A stretch of 64,000 nucleotides of DNA from Actinomarinicola tropica. Lineage in GTDB: Bacteria > Actinomycetota > Acidimicrobiia > Acidimicrobiales > SKKL01. The position numbers were made by a program, and so were the translations under genes. The notes under the pieces are model-generated. The model ran no database searches, was not told the origin of the DNA, and was given only the letters and a program-made list of their open reading frames with translations. Where the stretch lies: NCBI RefSeq assembly GCF_009650215.1, contig NZ_CP045851.1, forward strand, positions 2,569,001 to 2,633,000, read 5' to 3'. Position 1 is the first letter of the stretch. Each line of letters begins with the position of its first letter. This document shows, piece after piece, positions 32,923-41,510 of the stretch.

Positions 32923-34154
32923 TGAGCCTCGACGTCGCCCGCATCCAGAAGGACTTCCCCATCCTCGGCCGTGAGGTCCGGGCCGGCCGCCTCGTCTACC
33001 TCGACTCGGCCAACACCTCGCAGAAGCCCCGTCAGGTGCTCGACGCCATGGCCCGCTACTACGAGCGGGTCAACGCCAACGTGCACCGAGGCACCTACCA
33101 GATCGCCGAGGAGGCCACCGCGGCCCTCGAGGGGGCACGCGCCAAGGTCGCCCGCTTCATCGGCGCCGGCTCCGACCGCGAGATCGTCTTCACGAAGAAC
33201 GCCACCGAGGCGCTCAACCTGGTCGCCAAGGCGTGGGGACGACGCCACCTGCGGGAGGGCGACGCCGTCGTGCTCACCGAGCTCGAGCACCACGCCAACA
33301 TCGTCCCCTGGCACCAGCTCGTCGAGGAGATCGGCATCGAGCTGCGCTGGATCCCGGTCGACGCCCACGGCCACCTCGACCTCACCGACCTCGACCGCCT
33401 GGTCGACGGGGCCCGCGTCGTGTCCTTCGCCGCGATGTCGAACGTGCTCGGCACGATCCTCCCCATCGATCGGCTGGTCGCCGCGGCCCACGACGCCGGG
33501 GCGATCGCGATCGTGGACGCCAGCCAGTACGTCCCCCACATCGGCACCGACGTGCGGGATTGGGGCGCCGACTTCGTGGCGTTCACGGGCCACAAGATGC
33601 TCGGGCCCACCGGCGTCGGGGTCCTCTGGGGCACGCCCGAGATCCTCGACGCGACGCCCCCGTTCCTCACCGGCGGCGAGATGATCCTCAACGTCACCAA
33701 GGAGGGCTTCACGCCCAACGAGGTGCCGTGGAAGTTCGAGGCCGGCACGCCGCCCATCGCCGAGATCGTCGGGCTCGGCGCCGCCGTCGACTACCTCACC
33801 GAGCTGGGGATGGACGCGGTGCGCGAGCACGAGGTGTCGCTGACGGGGTACGCGCTGCGCACCCTGCACGAGCGCTTCGGCGACCGCCTCACGGTCCACG
33901 GGCCGTCCGAGCCGGCCGAGCGGGGCGGCGTGCTGTCGTTCGTCTTCGACGACATCCACCCCCACGACCTCACCCAGGTCTTCGACCAGCACGGCGTGTG
34001 CGTCCGAGCCGGCCACCACTGCGCCAAGCCGCTGATGCGTACCATGGGCGTCGCGGCCACCGCCCGTGCGTCGCTCTACGTCTACAACGACGAGTCCGAT
34101 GTCGACGCCCTCGCCGAGGCGCTCCAGTCGGCGTCGGACTTCTTCGCCATCTGA
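32922..34154 (+). CDS. sufS: Cysteine desulfurase SufS
   Basis: 410 aa. The ATG overlaps the sufC stop (TGATG). PLP lysine is in FTGHKMLGPTG; other class V aminotransferase motifs are TKNATEALNLVA, ELEHHANIVPW and DASQYVPH. The persulfide-carrying cysteine is in RAGHHCAKPLM. It provides sulfur for cluster assembly, passed to SufU encoded next. Confidence 0.96.
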
Positions 34155-34169
34155 CCGACTGGACCACAC

Positions 34170-34655
34170 ATGCCCGGACTCGAAGACCTCTACCGCGAGA
34201 TCATCCTCGACCACTACCGGAACCCGAGGAACCGCGGCGAGCTCGAGTCGCCCCCTGCCCACCGCACCGAGGGGTTCAACCCGCTGTGCGGCGACGAGAT
34301 CGTCGTCTACCTGGCCAGCGACGGCGACACGATCGAGGACATCAGGATCGGCGGCCAGGGCTGCTCGATCAGCCAGTCGTCGGCATCGATGATGTCGGCC
34401 GCGGTCAAGGGCAAGACGGTCGCCGAGGCCCGCGACCTCGTCAAGGCGTTCAAGGCCATGATGTCGATCCACGAGCACGAGCTCGACGCCGAGGACGGCG
34501 CCCCCGAGCCGCCGGCCGACACCCCTGACGTGAAGCTCGGCGACCTCGAAGCCCTCCGGGGTGTCGTGAAGTTCCCGGTGCGGATCAAGTGCGCCACGCT
34601 CTCGTGGAACACGCTGGCCCAGGGTCTCGACGAGGTCGAGGCCGACGCCGGCTGA
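34170..34655 (+). CDS. sufU: SufU sulfur acceptor
   Basis: 161 aa. Zinc/sulfur ligands are visible: Cys40 (NPLCGDE), Cys65 (GQGCSISQSS) and Cys141 (RIKCATLSW). The insertion between the second and third cysteines (about 95-125) is the region that separates SufU from IscU. SufU takes persulfide from SufS and hands it to SufBCD. It closes the plus-strand operon, 15 nt after sufS. Confidence 0.94.
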   Translation: MPGLEDLYREIILDHYRNPRNRGELESPPAHRTEGFNPLCGDEIVVYLASDGDTIEDIRIGGQGCSISQSSASMMSAAVKGKTVAEARDLVKAFKAMMSIHEHELDAEDGAPEPPADTPDVKLGDLEALRGVVKFPVRIKCATLSWNTLAQGLDEVEADAG

Positions 34656-34673
34656 CCCCCTGGCCGCCGTCCC

Positions 34674-35306
34674 TCAGGTGGTCCGGGGCGGGAGCCAGCC
34701 CCGCGAGGTCTCCTCGTCGAGCACGCCCTTGATGTGGGCGGGGGTCATGCCCATCGACCGGCCGGCCGTGGCGATGATGTCGAGGTCGGCGTCGCTGATC
34801 TCGTCGTCCGCGGTGGCGAGCTCGACGCAGGCTCGCACGACCCGCTCCTGACCGCTCGCCGACAACGTGGCGCCGGCACGGGCGACCACCTCGTCGATGC
34901 CGTCCACCTCCAGCTCGGCGATGTCGCGCTCGAGGTCGATCAGCGCGTAGTCGCCGTGGTGGAACCGGCCCATCACGTCGAGGGCGACGCGCCGCTCGGC
35001 GTTCGTCACCTTCTCGTCGGACCGGATGATCGCCACGACGAGGTACCGCAGCGCCGTGCGGAGGGCATCGGCCATCTGGCTCGTCGTCGGCAGGTCGAGG
35101 ACCTTGCGCTCGAAGGGCTCGTCGCACGAGGTGCACTCGACGTACTCGCCGAGGACCTTCAAGGGCAGGACCGGGATCCAGAACAGCGTGAACCAGCGCC
35201 GGGCCTGCATCAGGCGGTAGCGACGGTCGCCCCCCTCGTTGGGGCAGTAGAACTCGCCGTCGCCGATGTGGCTGCCCCGCGTCCGCCAACCCCAGATGAA
35301 GATCAC
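34674..35306 (-). CDS. TerB-like (TIM44/DjlA-type helical) protein with N-terminal zinc ribbon
   Basis: 210 aa from GTG at 35306 (GAGGAG at good distance). N-terminal part has GEFYCPNEGGDRRYRL, RWFTLFWIPVLPL and VECTSC, like zinc-ribbon proteins of this type, although the first knuckle shows one Cys where two are usual. The C-terminal part (about 85-205) is all-helical with RSDEKVTNAERRVALDVMG and TADDEISDADLDIIATAG, acidic segments typical of TerB-like domains. Function unknown; TerB relatives are linked to tellurite resistance and stress. Confidence 0.72.
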   Translation of the reverse strand: MIFIWGWRTRGSHIGDGEFYCPNEGGDRRYRLMQARRWFTLFWIPVLPLKVLGEYVECTSCDEPFERKVLDLPTTSQMADALRTALRYLVVAIIRSDEKVTNAERRVALDVMGRFHHGDYALIDLERDIAELEVDGIDEVVARAGATLSASGQERVVRACVELATADDEISDADLDIIATAGRSMGMTPAHIKGVLDEETSRGWLPPRTT

Positions 35307-35408
35307 AGCGCTCCTCGACGTGGTGGATGAGCCCCGCCCCCGCCGGCTCCTGCCTTCCATCGGCGGGGTCCGGCGGCGACTTGAGGGGGTGACACCGGCG
35401 CCTGCGGC

Positions 35409-35849
35409 TCAGGCCTCCGGACGTCCCTCGAGGATCCACCGTGGGCCGGCCCCGTGGGTGGATGCCACGTCGTCGCGGTTGTAGAGCCCGCACGACGAGA
35501 GCGAGAGGCACCCGCAGCCGATGCAGGAGTCGAGTTGGTCCCGCAGCCGCTCGAGCTGCGCGATGCGTTCGTCGACGAGCGGACGCCACCGGCGTGAGAG
35601 CACCGCCCAGTCCCGGGCGGTGGGCGTGCGGTTCTCCGGGAGCGACGCCAACGCCTCGCGGATCTGGTCGAGGGTGAGACCCAGCTGTTGGGCGATGCGG
35701 ATGAACGCGACCCGCCGCAGCGCGTCGCGGTGGTAGCGGCGCTGGCCGCCGTCGGTCCGCTCGGTCTGGAGCAGCCCCTCCGCCTCGTAGAAGCGGAGGG
35801 CGGAGTGCGGCACGCCCGACCGCTCTGCGACCTCACCGATCGTCAACAT
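35409..35849 (-). CDS. soxR: SoxR redox-sensing MerR-family regulator
   Basis: 146 aa. N-terminal MerR helix-turn-helix (LTIGEVAERSGVPHSALRFYE), dimerisation helix, and the [2Fe-2S] ligands in CIGCGCLSLSSC at Cys109, Cys112, Cys114 and Cys120 (CX2CXCX5C), exactly the SoxR pattern. It senses redox-cycling compounds or superoxide and turns on target promoters with over-long spacers. A SoxR-type dyad lies 35 nt upstream and another at 54.6 kb. ATG at 35849 fits the MerR N-terminus; a GTG 12 nt earlier is possible. Confidence 0.95.
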   Translation of the reverse strand: MLTIGEVAERSGVPHSALRFYEAEGLLQTERTDGGQRRYHRDALRRVAFIRIAQQLGLTLDQIREALASLPENRTPTARDWAVLSRRWRPLVDERIAQLERLRDQLDSCIGCGCLSLSSCGLYNRDDVASTHGAGPRWILEGRPEA

Positions 35850-35860
35850 CGTCGACAGCA

Positions 35861-35915
35861 CGCACGGCCCCCCATCTCGCGACCTCGATCGAGATCGAGC
35901 GTAGGGGGCCGTGCG
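35861..35915. promoter_or_regulatory. Nested palindromes upstream of soxR: 12-bp outer stem, SoxR-like dyad in the loop
   Basis: Outer arms CGCACGGCCCCC (35861-35872) and GGGGGCCGTGCG (35904-35915) are exact inverted repeats. Inside lies CCTCGATCGAGATCGAGC (35883-35900), which fits CCTC-N10-GAG(G/C), the layout of the E. coli SoxR box. The outer hairpin can end the upstream clostripain transcript, and the inner dyad can serve SoxR autoregulation. It fills the 77-nt gap between the two minus-strand genes. Confidence 0.65.
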
Positions 35916-35926
35916 GACGCTGCGGC

Positions 35927-37885
35927 TCAGGGACTGGCGGTGCCGTGGAAGATGTAGTCGGTGCCGCCCTCGATGTCGGTGAGGTTCAGCTCCAGCATCA
36001 CCGGTGTGGCGAAGGCCAGTCGGCGCAGGTGGTGGTCGAGCGCGTCGACGTCCGCCGAGAGCGCGACGTCGGTGGAGGCCACCCACTCCGACGACAGGTC
36101 GTCCATGTCCTGGACGAGCAGCTGGGGCACGAACGTGTCGCCCGGTGCGGGCTCGATCTCCCCCACCGTGCCCTCGTCGGTGTACCGGTAGAACGTCTCC
36201 GACGCGATCTGGTCGCCGTCGATGCCGAGGGCGAGGATCCCGCGGGTCGTCCCCTCCGCCGACGTGTAGGACACGGGGACGACGATCCGTCGGATCGAGC
36301 CGTCCTCCGCCAGGTCGAGCTGGGAGTACGCGGACGCCTCGTTGGTCCCGTCCTCGACGACGAGGTAGCGCCAGTCGTACTCGGCGGTGATCGTGTCGCC
36401 GTCGATCGTCGCCAGTCGCTCGCCGAAGAAGGCCACCCGGTTGGTGTCCGCCATGTCGACCTGGCCCCAGAAGAGCTTCGAGGAGACGATGTTCACCCCG
36501 GTGCCCGAGACGACGTCGACGGTGAACGACACGCCGTCGTCGGTGCTCTCCACGTCCTCGGCCTCGAGCAGGCGGTCGTCGTCGAGGAAGGCCGGGAGCT
36601 GATCGGGGGGCACCTCTTCGGCCCCCGTGTAGTACGCACGGAGGAAGCCGGTCCACGGACCGATGTCGGCCACGTCCTCGTAGGAGGGCAACCCGAGCGA
36701 CGGGACGGGCGGGAAGTAGACGGCGAGGCCCGTGGCGTCGACGGTCGTGGAGTCGGTGACGTTGAGCAGCACGGCGTCGTCGATGGCGCTGCGCAGGCGT
36801 CCTGCCGGCTCGGCCAGCGCGTCGATGTCGGCGAGCAGCGTGGCGAGGTGGCCGACGTCGACCATGTGGCTGTCGTAGGTGGGGTCGGGGTCGCGGCCGA
36901 AGCCCAGCGCCTCGGCGCGCCCCGAGCCGATGCGGCCGACGAGACCCCGCGCCTGGGGGTCGACCGAGGCGGCGAGGTCGTCGAACGCCTCGTCGATGGG
37001 GTCGAGGAGGTCGAGGTCGACGAGTGACAGCGTGACGCCGGACGTCCGGAGCGACGACGCCTGCTCGGCGTAGCCGTCGATGATGCCGCTGGCGAGGTCC
37101 AGGGTCGAGGTGGTGCCTCCCGGGGCGGACACGGCGGACCAGTTCCAGCCGTGCCCGGGCTCGAGCTCCTCGGAGGCGAGGAGGGTGCGGGCGACCGGTG
37201 CGAGGTTCTGCGCCACCTCGTAGGTGGCCATGAGGCAGGCGTCGAAGCCGAGGATGTCGAACCGCTCGACGTCGGCGCGGTCGAGCCCGGCACGGACCGC
37301 GTCGCGGATCCCGTCGACCGACAGCATCGAGCCCAGCGACGTCTCGTCGATGGCTGCGCCGGGCCACGAGGCGCCGTGGTTCCAGATGACGAGGCCGTTG
37401 CGCTCGGAGCCGTACCGGCTCAGACCGTCGGCGACGAAGTCCTCGAGCACCGCGGGATCCCCGGTGTCGAGCTCGCCGAGCTCTTCGACGACCTCCACCT
37501 CTCCATCGACGATGTGGAGCATCTTCGTGTCGTCGAAGTCGCCGAGGGACAGCACGGCCTGGGAGGTGTAGGAGGGGCTCCGGTCGACCAGCACGACCAT
37601 CTCGACGCCCTCGGCCTCGGTCATCTCCTCGAGGTCGACCAGGGCGAAGGGCTCGAGGTCGTTGTCGGCTGCGAGGTAGACGAACATCGTCCACTCGCCC
37701 GGCTCGTCGAGAGCGGCCGATGTCGCGGCGGTCTCGGCGTCGATCAGCTCACCGAGGTTCCGGGCCTCGGGCTCGGCGTCGTCGCCGCAGCCGGCGAGGA
37801 GGGCGCCGACGAGGACGAGGACGAGGAGACCGGACCGCCCGCGCCACGCGCGGCGCCCGGCGACGGAGGGCTCAGGCCGTGCCAT
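35927..37885 (-). CDS. Clostripain-family (peptidase C11) lipoprotein
   Basis: 652 aa from ATG at 37885. An Arg-rich start and hydrophobic stretch end in the lipobox LVGALLAGC. The cysteine-peptidase domain follows: MFVYLAADNDLEP, catalytic His in IWNHGASWPG, and catalytic Cys in LGFDACLMATYEVA. About 250 further C-terminal residues form beta-rich sequence of unknown role. It would act outside the membrane, cutting after basic residues if clostripain-like. The start overlaps the end of the broken lipoprotein gene by 14 bp. Confidence 0.86.
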   Translation of the reverse strand: MARPEPSVAGRRAWRGRSGLLVLVLVGALLAGCGDDAEPEARNLGELIDAETAATSAALDEPGEWTMFVYLAADNDLEPFALVDLEEMTEAEGVEMVVLVDRSPSYTSQAVLSLGDFDDTKMLHIVDGEVEVVEELGELDTGDPAVLEDFVADGLSRYGSERNGLVIWNHGASWPGAAIDETSLGSMLSVDGIRDAVRAGLDRADVERFDILGFDACLMATYEVAQNLAPVARTLLASEELEPGHGWNWSAVSAPGGTTSTLDLASGIIDGYAEQASSLRTSGVTLSLVDLDLLDPIDEAFDDLAASVDPQARGLVGRIGSGRAEALGFGRDPDPTYDSHMVDVGHLATLLADIDALAEPAGRLRSAIDDAVLLNVTDSTTVDATGLAVYFPPVPSLGLPSYEDVADIGPWTGFLRAYYTGAEEVPPDQLPAFLDDDRLLEAEDVESTDDGVSFTVDVVSGTGVNIVSSKLFWGQVDMADTNRVAFFGERLATIDGDTITAEYDWRYLVVEDGTNEASAYSQLDLAEDGSIRRIVVPVSYTSAEGTTRGILALGIDGDQIASETFYRYTDEGTVGEIEPAPGDTFVPQLLVQDMDDLSSEWVASTDVALSADVDALDHHLRRLAFATPVMLELNLTDIEGGTDYIFHGTASP

Positions 37886-38621
37886 CGACCCAGGCCTGGA
37901 AGTACTCGTAGCCGAGCCCGTAGAGGTCGGAGCACCACTCGGACGTCTGGGTGCGACCGCCACAGGTCGATCCGTAGGCCTTCTGCGCCGTGCCCTCCTC
38001 GCTCATCTGGTAGAGCGCGTCGCACGCGTTCATCCCGCCCCGGCTGCACGCATCGACGATCCGCTGCTCGTCCTCGGAGGTCGTCGTGCCGTCGAACGGG
38101 CTGCCGAGCGGCACGTAGCTGCCGGTCGCGTCGGAGTCGAGGGTCACGCAGTACACGTTCGCCTCGGGCAGCTCGCCGCCGCAGGTGGCGCCCTAGCTCT
38201 CGGCGGGCGAGTCGACGAGCGTGTCGAGGTACATGGTGTCGCACGCCTGCATGTCGCCGTCGCGACACGCCTCGTAGAGCGACTGCGCCAGGTCGAGGTC
38301 GATGGTGTCGGTGCCGAAGAAGGTCGCCGGATCGGTCTCGTCGAAGGTCGGCGCGTCCTCGTCGACGTCGACGTCGTGCTCCTCGGCGTCGCCGGTGAAG
38401 ATGCCGGATCCGGGTGCGCCCGTCCCGTCGTCGTCGAACAGGCCGCCGAGGTCGTCGACGGTGGTGGTCGTGGCCGCCTCCGTGGAGGTCGTCGTGGTGT
38501 CCTCGACCAGGTCGGCGAGGTTCCCACGGGCGTCCTCGTCGTCACCTCCGCAGGAGGCGAGGACGAGGGCCAGGATGGCGATGCCGGCGCGCAGGCCGGC
38601 CCGGCGAGGGCGAGCGTTCAC
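37872..38621 (-). pseudogene. Lipoprotein with repeated Cys-rich motif, split by an in-frame amber codon
   Basis: From GTG at 38621: signal peptide with lipobox (ILALVLASC), an acidic Thr/Asp spacer, then two copies of a motif. Copy 1 is LYEACRDGDMQACDTMY...ES-stop-GATCGG; copy 2 is IVDACSRGGMNACDALY...KAYGSTCGG. The TAG at 38193-38195 is in the same frame as the downstream stop at 37872 and falls exactly where copy 2 has tyrosine, so one base change (TAC/TAT to TAG) explains it. Without it the protein would be 249 aa. Actinobacterial relatives share ACDxLY...GxTCGGR. The part downstream also has a possible ATG at 38156 but lacks a signal peptide. Confidence 0.75.
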
Positions 38622-38683
38622 GAGCAGAGCTCCAGTGCTGAGGCGGAGCCTCAGACCCTACGCCAGGCGACCACCCTGCGCGG

Positions 38684-39481
38684 TCAGGCCAGCGGATCGG
38701 CGAACGGATCGACGTCGGCAGGCGCCGGGCCCTCCGCCCCGCCGTCCTCGAGGTACTGCGCGTACCCCGTCCGCTCGAGCTCGGCGGCGAGCTCCGGACC
38801 GCCCTCGGCGACGATCCGCCCCTTCACGAGGATGTGGACGGCGTCGGGCTGCAGCTCGTGCAGCAGTCGGCTGTAGTGGGTGATCGCGAGCACGCCGAGC
38901 CCGCTCTCCTCGGTGGCCTGCTCGATGCGGCGGCTGACGTCACGCAGGGCGTCGACGTCGAGCCCGGAGTCCAGCTCGTCGAGGATGGCGATCTTGGGGT
39001 CGAGCACGCCGAGCTGGAGGGTCTCGTTGCGCTTCTTCTCGCCTCCGGAGAGGTCGACGTTCAGCGGGCGGTGGAGGAAGCGCTCGTCGAAGCCGATGCG
39101 ACCGGCCTCGACCAGCATCCGTTCCCGCACCTCGGCGTCGGGCCGGCCGGCGGCGGTGAGCGACTCGACCAGGACGTCCTCGAGGGCGACACCGGGCACC
39201 TCGGTCGGGTACTGCATGGCGAGGAAGAGACCGGCCTGGGCCCGTCGCCAGGCGGGCAGGGCCAGCAGGTCCTCGCCGTCGAGGGTGACCGACCCGTCGA
39301 GCACCTCGTAGCCGGGACGCCCGGCGATGACGTGGGAGAGGGTGGACTTGCCGGACCCGTTCGGGCCCATCACGGCGTGCACCTCGCCGCTGCGGACGAC
39401 GAGATCGATGCCCTTCAGGATCTCGGTGCCACCGACCGCGGCCCGCAGACCCTCGATGCGCAGCTCGGCGTTGCGGGTCAT
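38684..39481 (-). CDS. sufC: SufC ATPase, second copy
   Basis: 265 aa. Walker A GPNGSGKST, signature LSGGEKKRNE, Walker B IAILDELDSGLD and ITHYSRLL are all intact. Compared with the copy at 32176 it has a C-terminal extension (EDGGAEGPAPADVDPF) and many substitutions, so it is an old paralogue rather than a recent duplicate. Its ATG overlaps the Rieske gene stop (ATGA). It is the last gene of the sufB operon. Confidence 0.95.
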   Translation of the reverse strand: MTRNAELRIEGLRAAVGGTEILKGIDLVVRSGEVHAVMGPNGSGKSTLSHVIAGRPGYEVLDGSVTLDGEDLLALPAWRRAQAGLFLAMQYPTEVPGVALEDVLVESLTAAGRPDAEVRERMLVEAGRIGFDERFLHRPLNVDLSGGEKKRNETLQLGVLDPKIAILDELDSGLDVDALRDVSRRIEQATEESGLGVLAITHYSRLLHELQPDAVHILVKGRIVAEGGPELAAELERTGYAQYLEDGGAEGPAPADVDPFADPLA

Positions 39482-39795
39482 GGGACCTCCACGTAGACGT
39501 CGCCGTCGACGACCGACACCTCGTAGACCGGGGTCGGCTTCGTCGCGGGAAGGACGGTGGGCTCGCCGGTGACGAGCGAGAACGTGCTGCCGTGCTTCCA
39601 GCACTCGAGCGTCTTGTCGTCGGGATCGACCTCGCCCTCCGAGAGCGAGATGTCCTGGTGCGTGCACCGGTCGCCGATGGCGTAGACGTCGTCGTCCAGC
39701 CGCACGAGGGCGATGGCCGGGACGCCCGGCACCTCGACCCGCAGGGCCGTACCCGGCGCGATGTCGTCGAGGGCGCAGACCCGTGCCGCGGTCAT
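39478..39795 (-). CDS. Rieske [2Fe-2S] ferredoxin in the SUF operon
   Basis: 105 aa with the Rieske ligands CTH (Cys44, His46) and CWKH (Cys65, His68) in CTHQDISLSEG and LECWKHGS. Such small Rieske ferredoxins are common in actinobacterial SUF operons between sufD and sufC. It may supply electrons for cluster assembly, though direct evidence is lacking. It overlaps both neighbours (ATGA with sufC; 4 nt with sufD). Confidence 0.9.
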   Translation of the reverse strand: MTAARVCALDDIAPGTALRVEVPGVPAIALVRLDDDVYAIGDRCTHQDISLSEGEVDPDDKTLECWKHGSTFSLVTGEPTVLPATKPTPVYEVSVVDGDVYVEVP

Positions 39796-41069
39796 GCCGC
39801 ACCTCCCGCGTCGAGGCGCTCGGTGATGCAGCGACGGACGATGGACTCCGCGCCGCGCACGGGCAGCTGGGCCAGCACCTCGTCGAAGAAGCCGCCCACG
39901 ACGAGCCGCTCGGCCACGTCGGTGGGGACGCCCCGGCTCTCGAGGTAGAAGAGCTGGTCCTCGTCGATGGGGCCGACGGTGGAGGCGTGGGCGCAGCGCA
40001 CGTCGTTGTTCTCGATCTGGAGGTTCGGCACCGACTCGGCCCAGGCGTCGGGCGAGAGCTTGACGTTGCGGTTCGTCTGCACCGCGTTGGTGCCGCGGGC
40101 GTCCGGACGGACCTGGATGAGCCCGGTGTAGACCGACCGTGACCGATCGTCGACCGCGCCCTTGAAGAGCAGCTCGCTCGTCGTGTCGGGCGCCGCGTGG
40201 TCCTGGAAGGTGCGGAAGTCGAGCGTCTGGTCGTCGCGCCCGAAGTACGCGGCGAACAGGTCGCCGGTGGCTCCCCGGCCCTCCAGGCGGCAGTCGGTGC
40301 GCAGCCGGGCGTAGCTGCCACCGAAGGCTGCGGTGAAGGCCCGCAGCGTCGCCTGGGACCCCACGCGGGCGGACTGGTGGGCGATCTGCCAGGCGGCGTC
40401 ACCGAGCAGCTGGAGGTTGGCGTAGCCGAGCCGCGCCGACGGTGCGGCGTCGAGCTCGACGACCGGGAGGACGAGGGCGTCCACGCCGTCGGGCGAGGCC
40501 TGGACGTCGACGACCTGGACCTCGGCGTCGGCGCCGGCCCGGACGACCAGCCGCGGCGTGACGAGCGCTCCCGGCGTCGACGTCCAGCTGGCGACCACGA
40601 TCGGCCCGTCCACCGACACGCCGGCGGGCACGTCGACGAGCACAGGGTCGGCCGACAGGGCGTCGTTGAGGAGGCCGAACAGGTCGGTGGCCTCGCCCGC
40701 CACGGCGCCGAGGACCTCGGCACCGGGCGCGGCGTCGGCCAGCGCACCGACGCCCACGCCCCTGTCGACCCAGGTGGCGGCGAGCTCGACGCGGACGAGC
40801 CGTCCGTCGACGAGCACGACGACCCCCGCGCGCTCGGGGATCTCGGCGAGCAGCGCGTCGAGCGCTGCGGGGACGTCGGCGGGGCCGGAGTCGACGACGG
40901 GCGCGTAGCGGTCGAGCTGGAGCTCGTCGACGCGGCTGTAGCGCCACACCTCCTCGGCGGTGTCCGGCAGCACCGCGTCGCCAGCACGGGCTGCGGCCGC
41001 GGCCCGCCTGTCGCGGAGCCAGTCCGGCCCGTCGAGCGATGCAGCGACGTCGGCGGTGGTGGTGCTCAG
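39792..41069 (-). CDS. sufD: SufD scaffold subunit, apparent non-standard start codon
   Basis: The SufB/SufD beta-helix is clear: FRTFQDHAAPDTTSELLFKG, QTNRNVKLSPDAWAESVPNLQ, and NNDVRCAHASTVGPIDEDQLFYL (Cys and His of the SufB-SufD interface) and SRGVPTDVAERLVVGGFFDE. The N-terminal helix typical of SufD (GPDWLRDRRAAAAAR then EEVWRYSRVDEL) begins upstream of the first standard codon (GTG, 40973). In this frame no ATG, GTG or TTG exists between the previous gene's stop (41133) and 40973. CTG at 41069 lies 9 nt after GGAG and would give 425 aa with the full helix, so I use it; GTG at 40973 is the alternative. Confidence 0.82.
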   Translation of the reverse strand: MSTTTADVAASLDGPDWLRDRRAAAAARAGDAVLPDTAEEVWRYSRVDELQLDRYAPVVDSGPADVPAALDALLAEIPERAGVVVLVDGRLVRVELAATWVDRGVGVGALADAAPGAEVLGAVAGEATDLFGLLNDALSADPVLVDVPAGVSVDGPIVVASWTSTPGALVTPRLVVRAGADAEVQVVDVQASPDGVDALVLPVVELDAAPSARLGYANLQLLGDAAWQIAHQSARVGSQATLRAFTAAFGGSYARLRTDCRLEGRGATGDLFAAYFGRDDQTLDFRTFQDHAAPDTTSELLFKGAVDDRSRSVYTGLIQVRPDARGTNAVQTNRNVKLSPDAWAESVPNLQIENNDVRCAHASTVGPIDEDQLFYLESRGVPTDVAERLVVGGFFDEVLAQLPVRGAESIVRRCITERLDAGGAA

Positions 41070-41132
41070 GGGATCACGCTCCGGAGTCGGTATCGGTGTC
41101 GGTGTCGGGTGGATGTGCGGTGGAGTCGCCGG

Positions 41133-41483
41133 TCAGCCCCGGTCGCGCCGGAAGAGGCGAGCCCACAGGGGGCGGCGACGGGTCTCGGCGTCGATCTCGG
41201 CCAGGATCTGCGGACCGGCGGCGTTGACGATGTCCTCGGCCTCGTCGAGCAGGCGGGCGATGCTGTCGTCGGTGCCCAGCGTGGACGGCTCGTCGGGGGT
41301 GGGCGGCGTCACGAGGGTGCCGTGCTGCCAGTCGACGTCGACCAGCCGGCGCTCGAACCCCGCACAGGGATCCGGGCACCGCCACGGTGCCTCCGGCGCC
41401 AGGTCGAGGTGGCACTTCCGCACCGTGTCACCGGTGGGATAGGTGCGCGACTCGAAGTTCTTGCACTCCTGGCGCATCGGCAT
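41133..41483 (-). CDS. Conserved-looking Cys-containing protein between sufB and sufD
   Basis: 116 aa. Four cysteines early in the sequence: QECKNFESRTYPTGD (Cys7), VRKCHLDLAPEAPWRCPDPC (three more, ending CPDPC) could bind metal. The rest is helical and acidic, ending in WARLFRRDRG. It lies in the minus-strand SUF operon 27 nt after sufB, so a role in cluster assembly or delivery is likely. I do not know a named family. It is in the same frame as sufD, separated only by a TGA. Confidence 0.7.
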   Translation of the reverse strand: MPMRQECKNFESRTYPTGDTVRKCHLDLAPEAPWRCPDPCAGFERRLVDVDWQHGTLVTPPTPDEPSTLGTDDSIARLLDEAEDIVNAAGPQILAEIDAETRRRPLWARLFRRDRG

Positions 41484-41510
41484 GCCGGCGCTCGCCCTCC
41501 CCGGTCGGCG

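Noticed and set aside
41133-41135. TGA between the small SUF protein and sufD in the same frame: selenocysteine or fusion
   Set aside because: The two parts are distinct domains and no SECIS-like need is evident; a normal stop followed by a non-standard sufD start is simpler.
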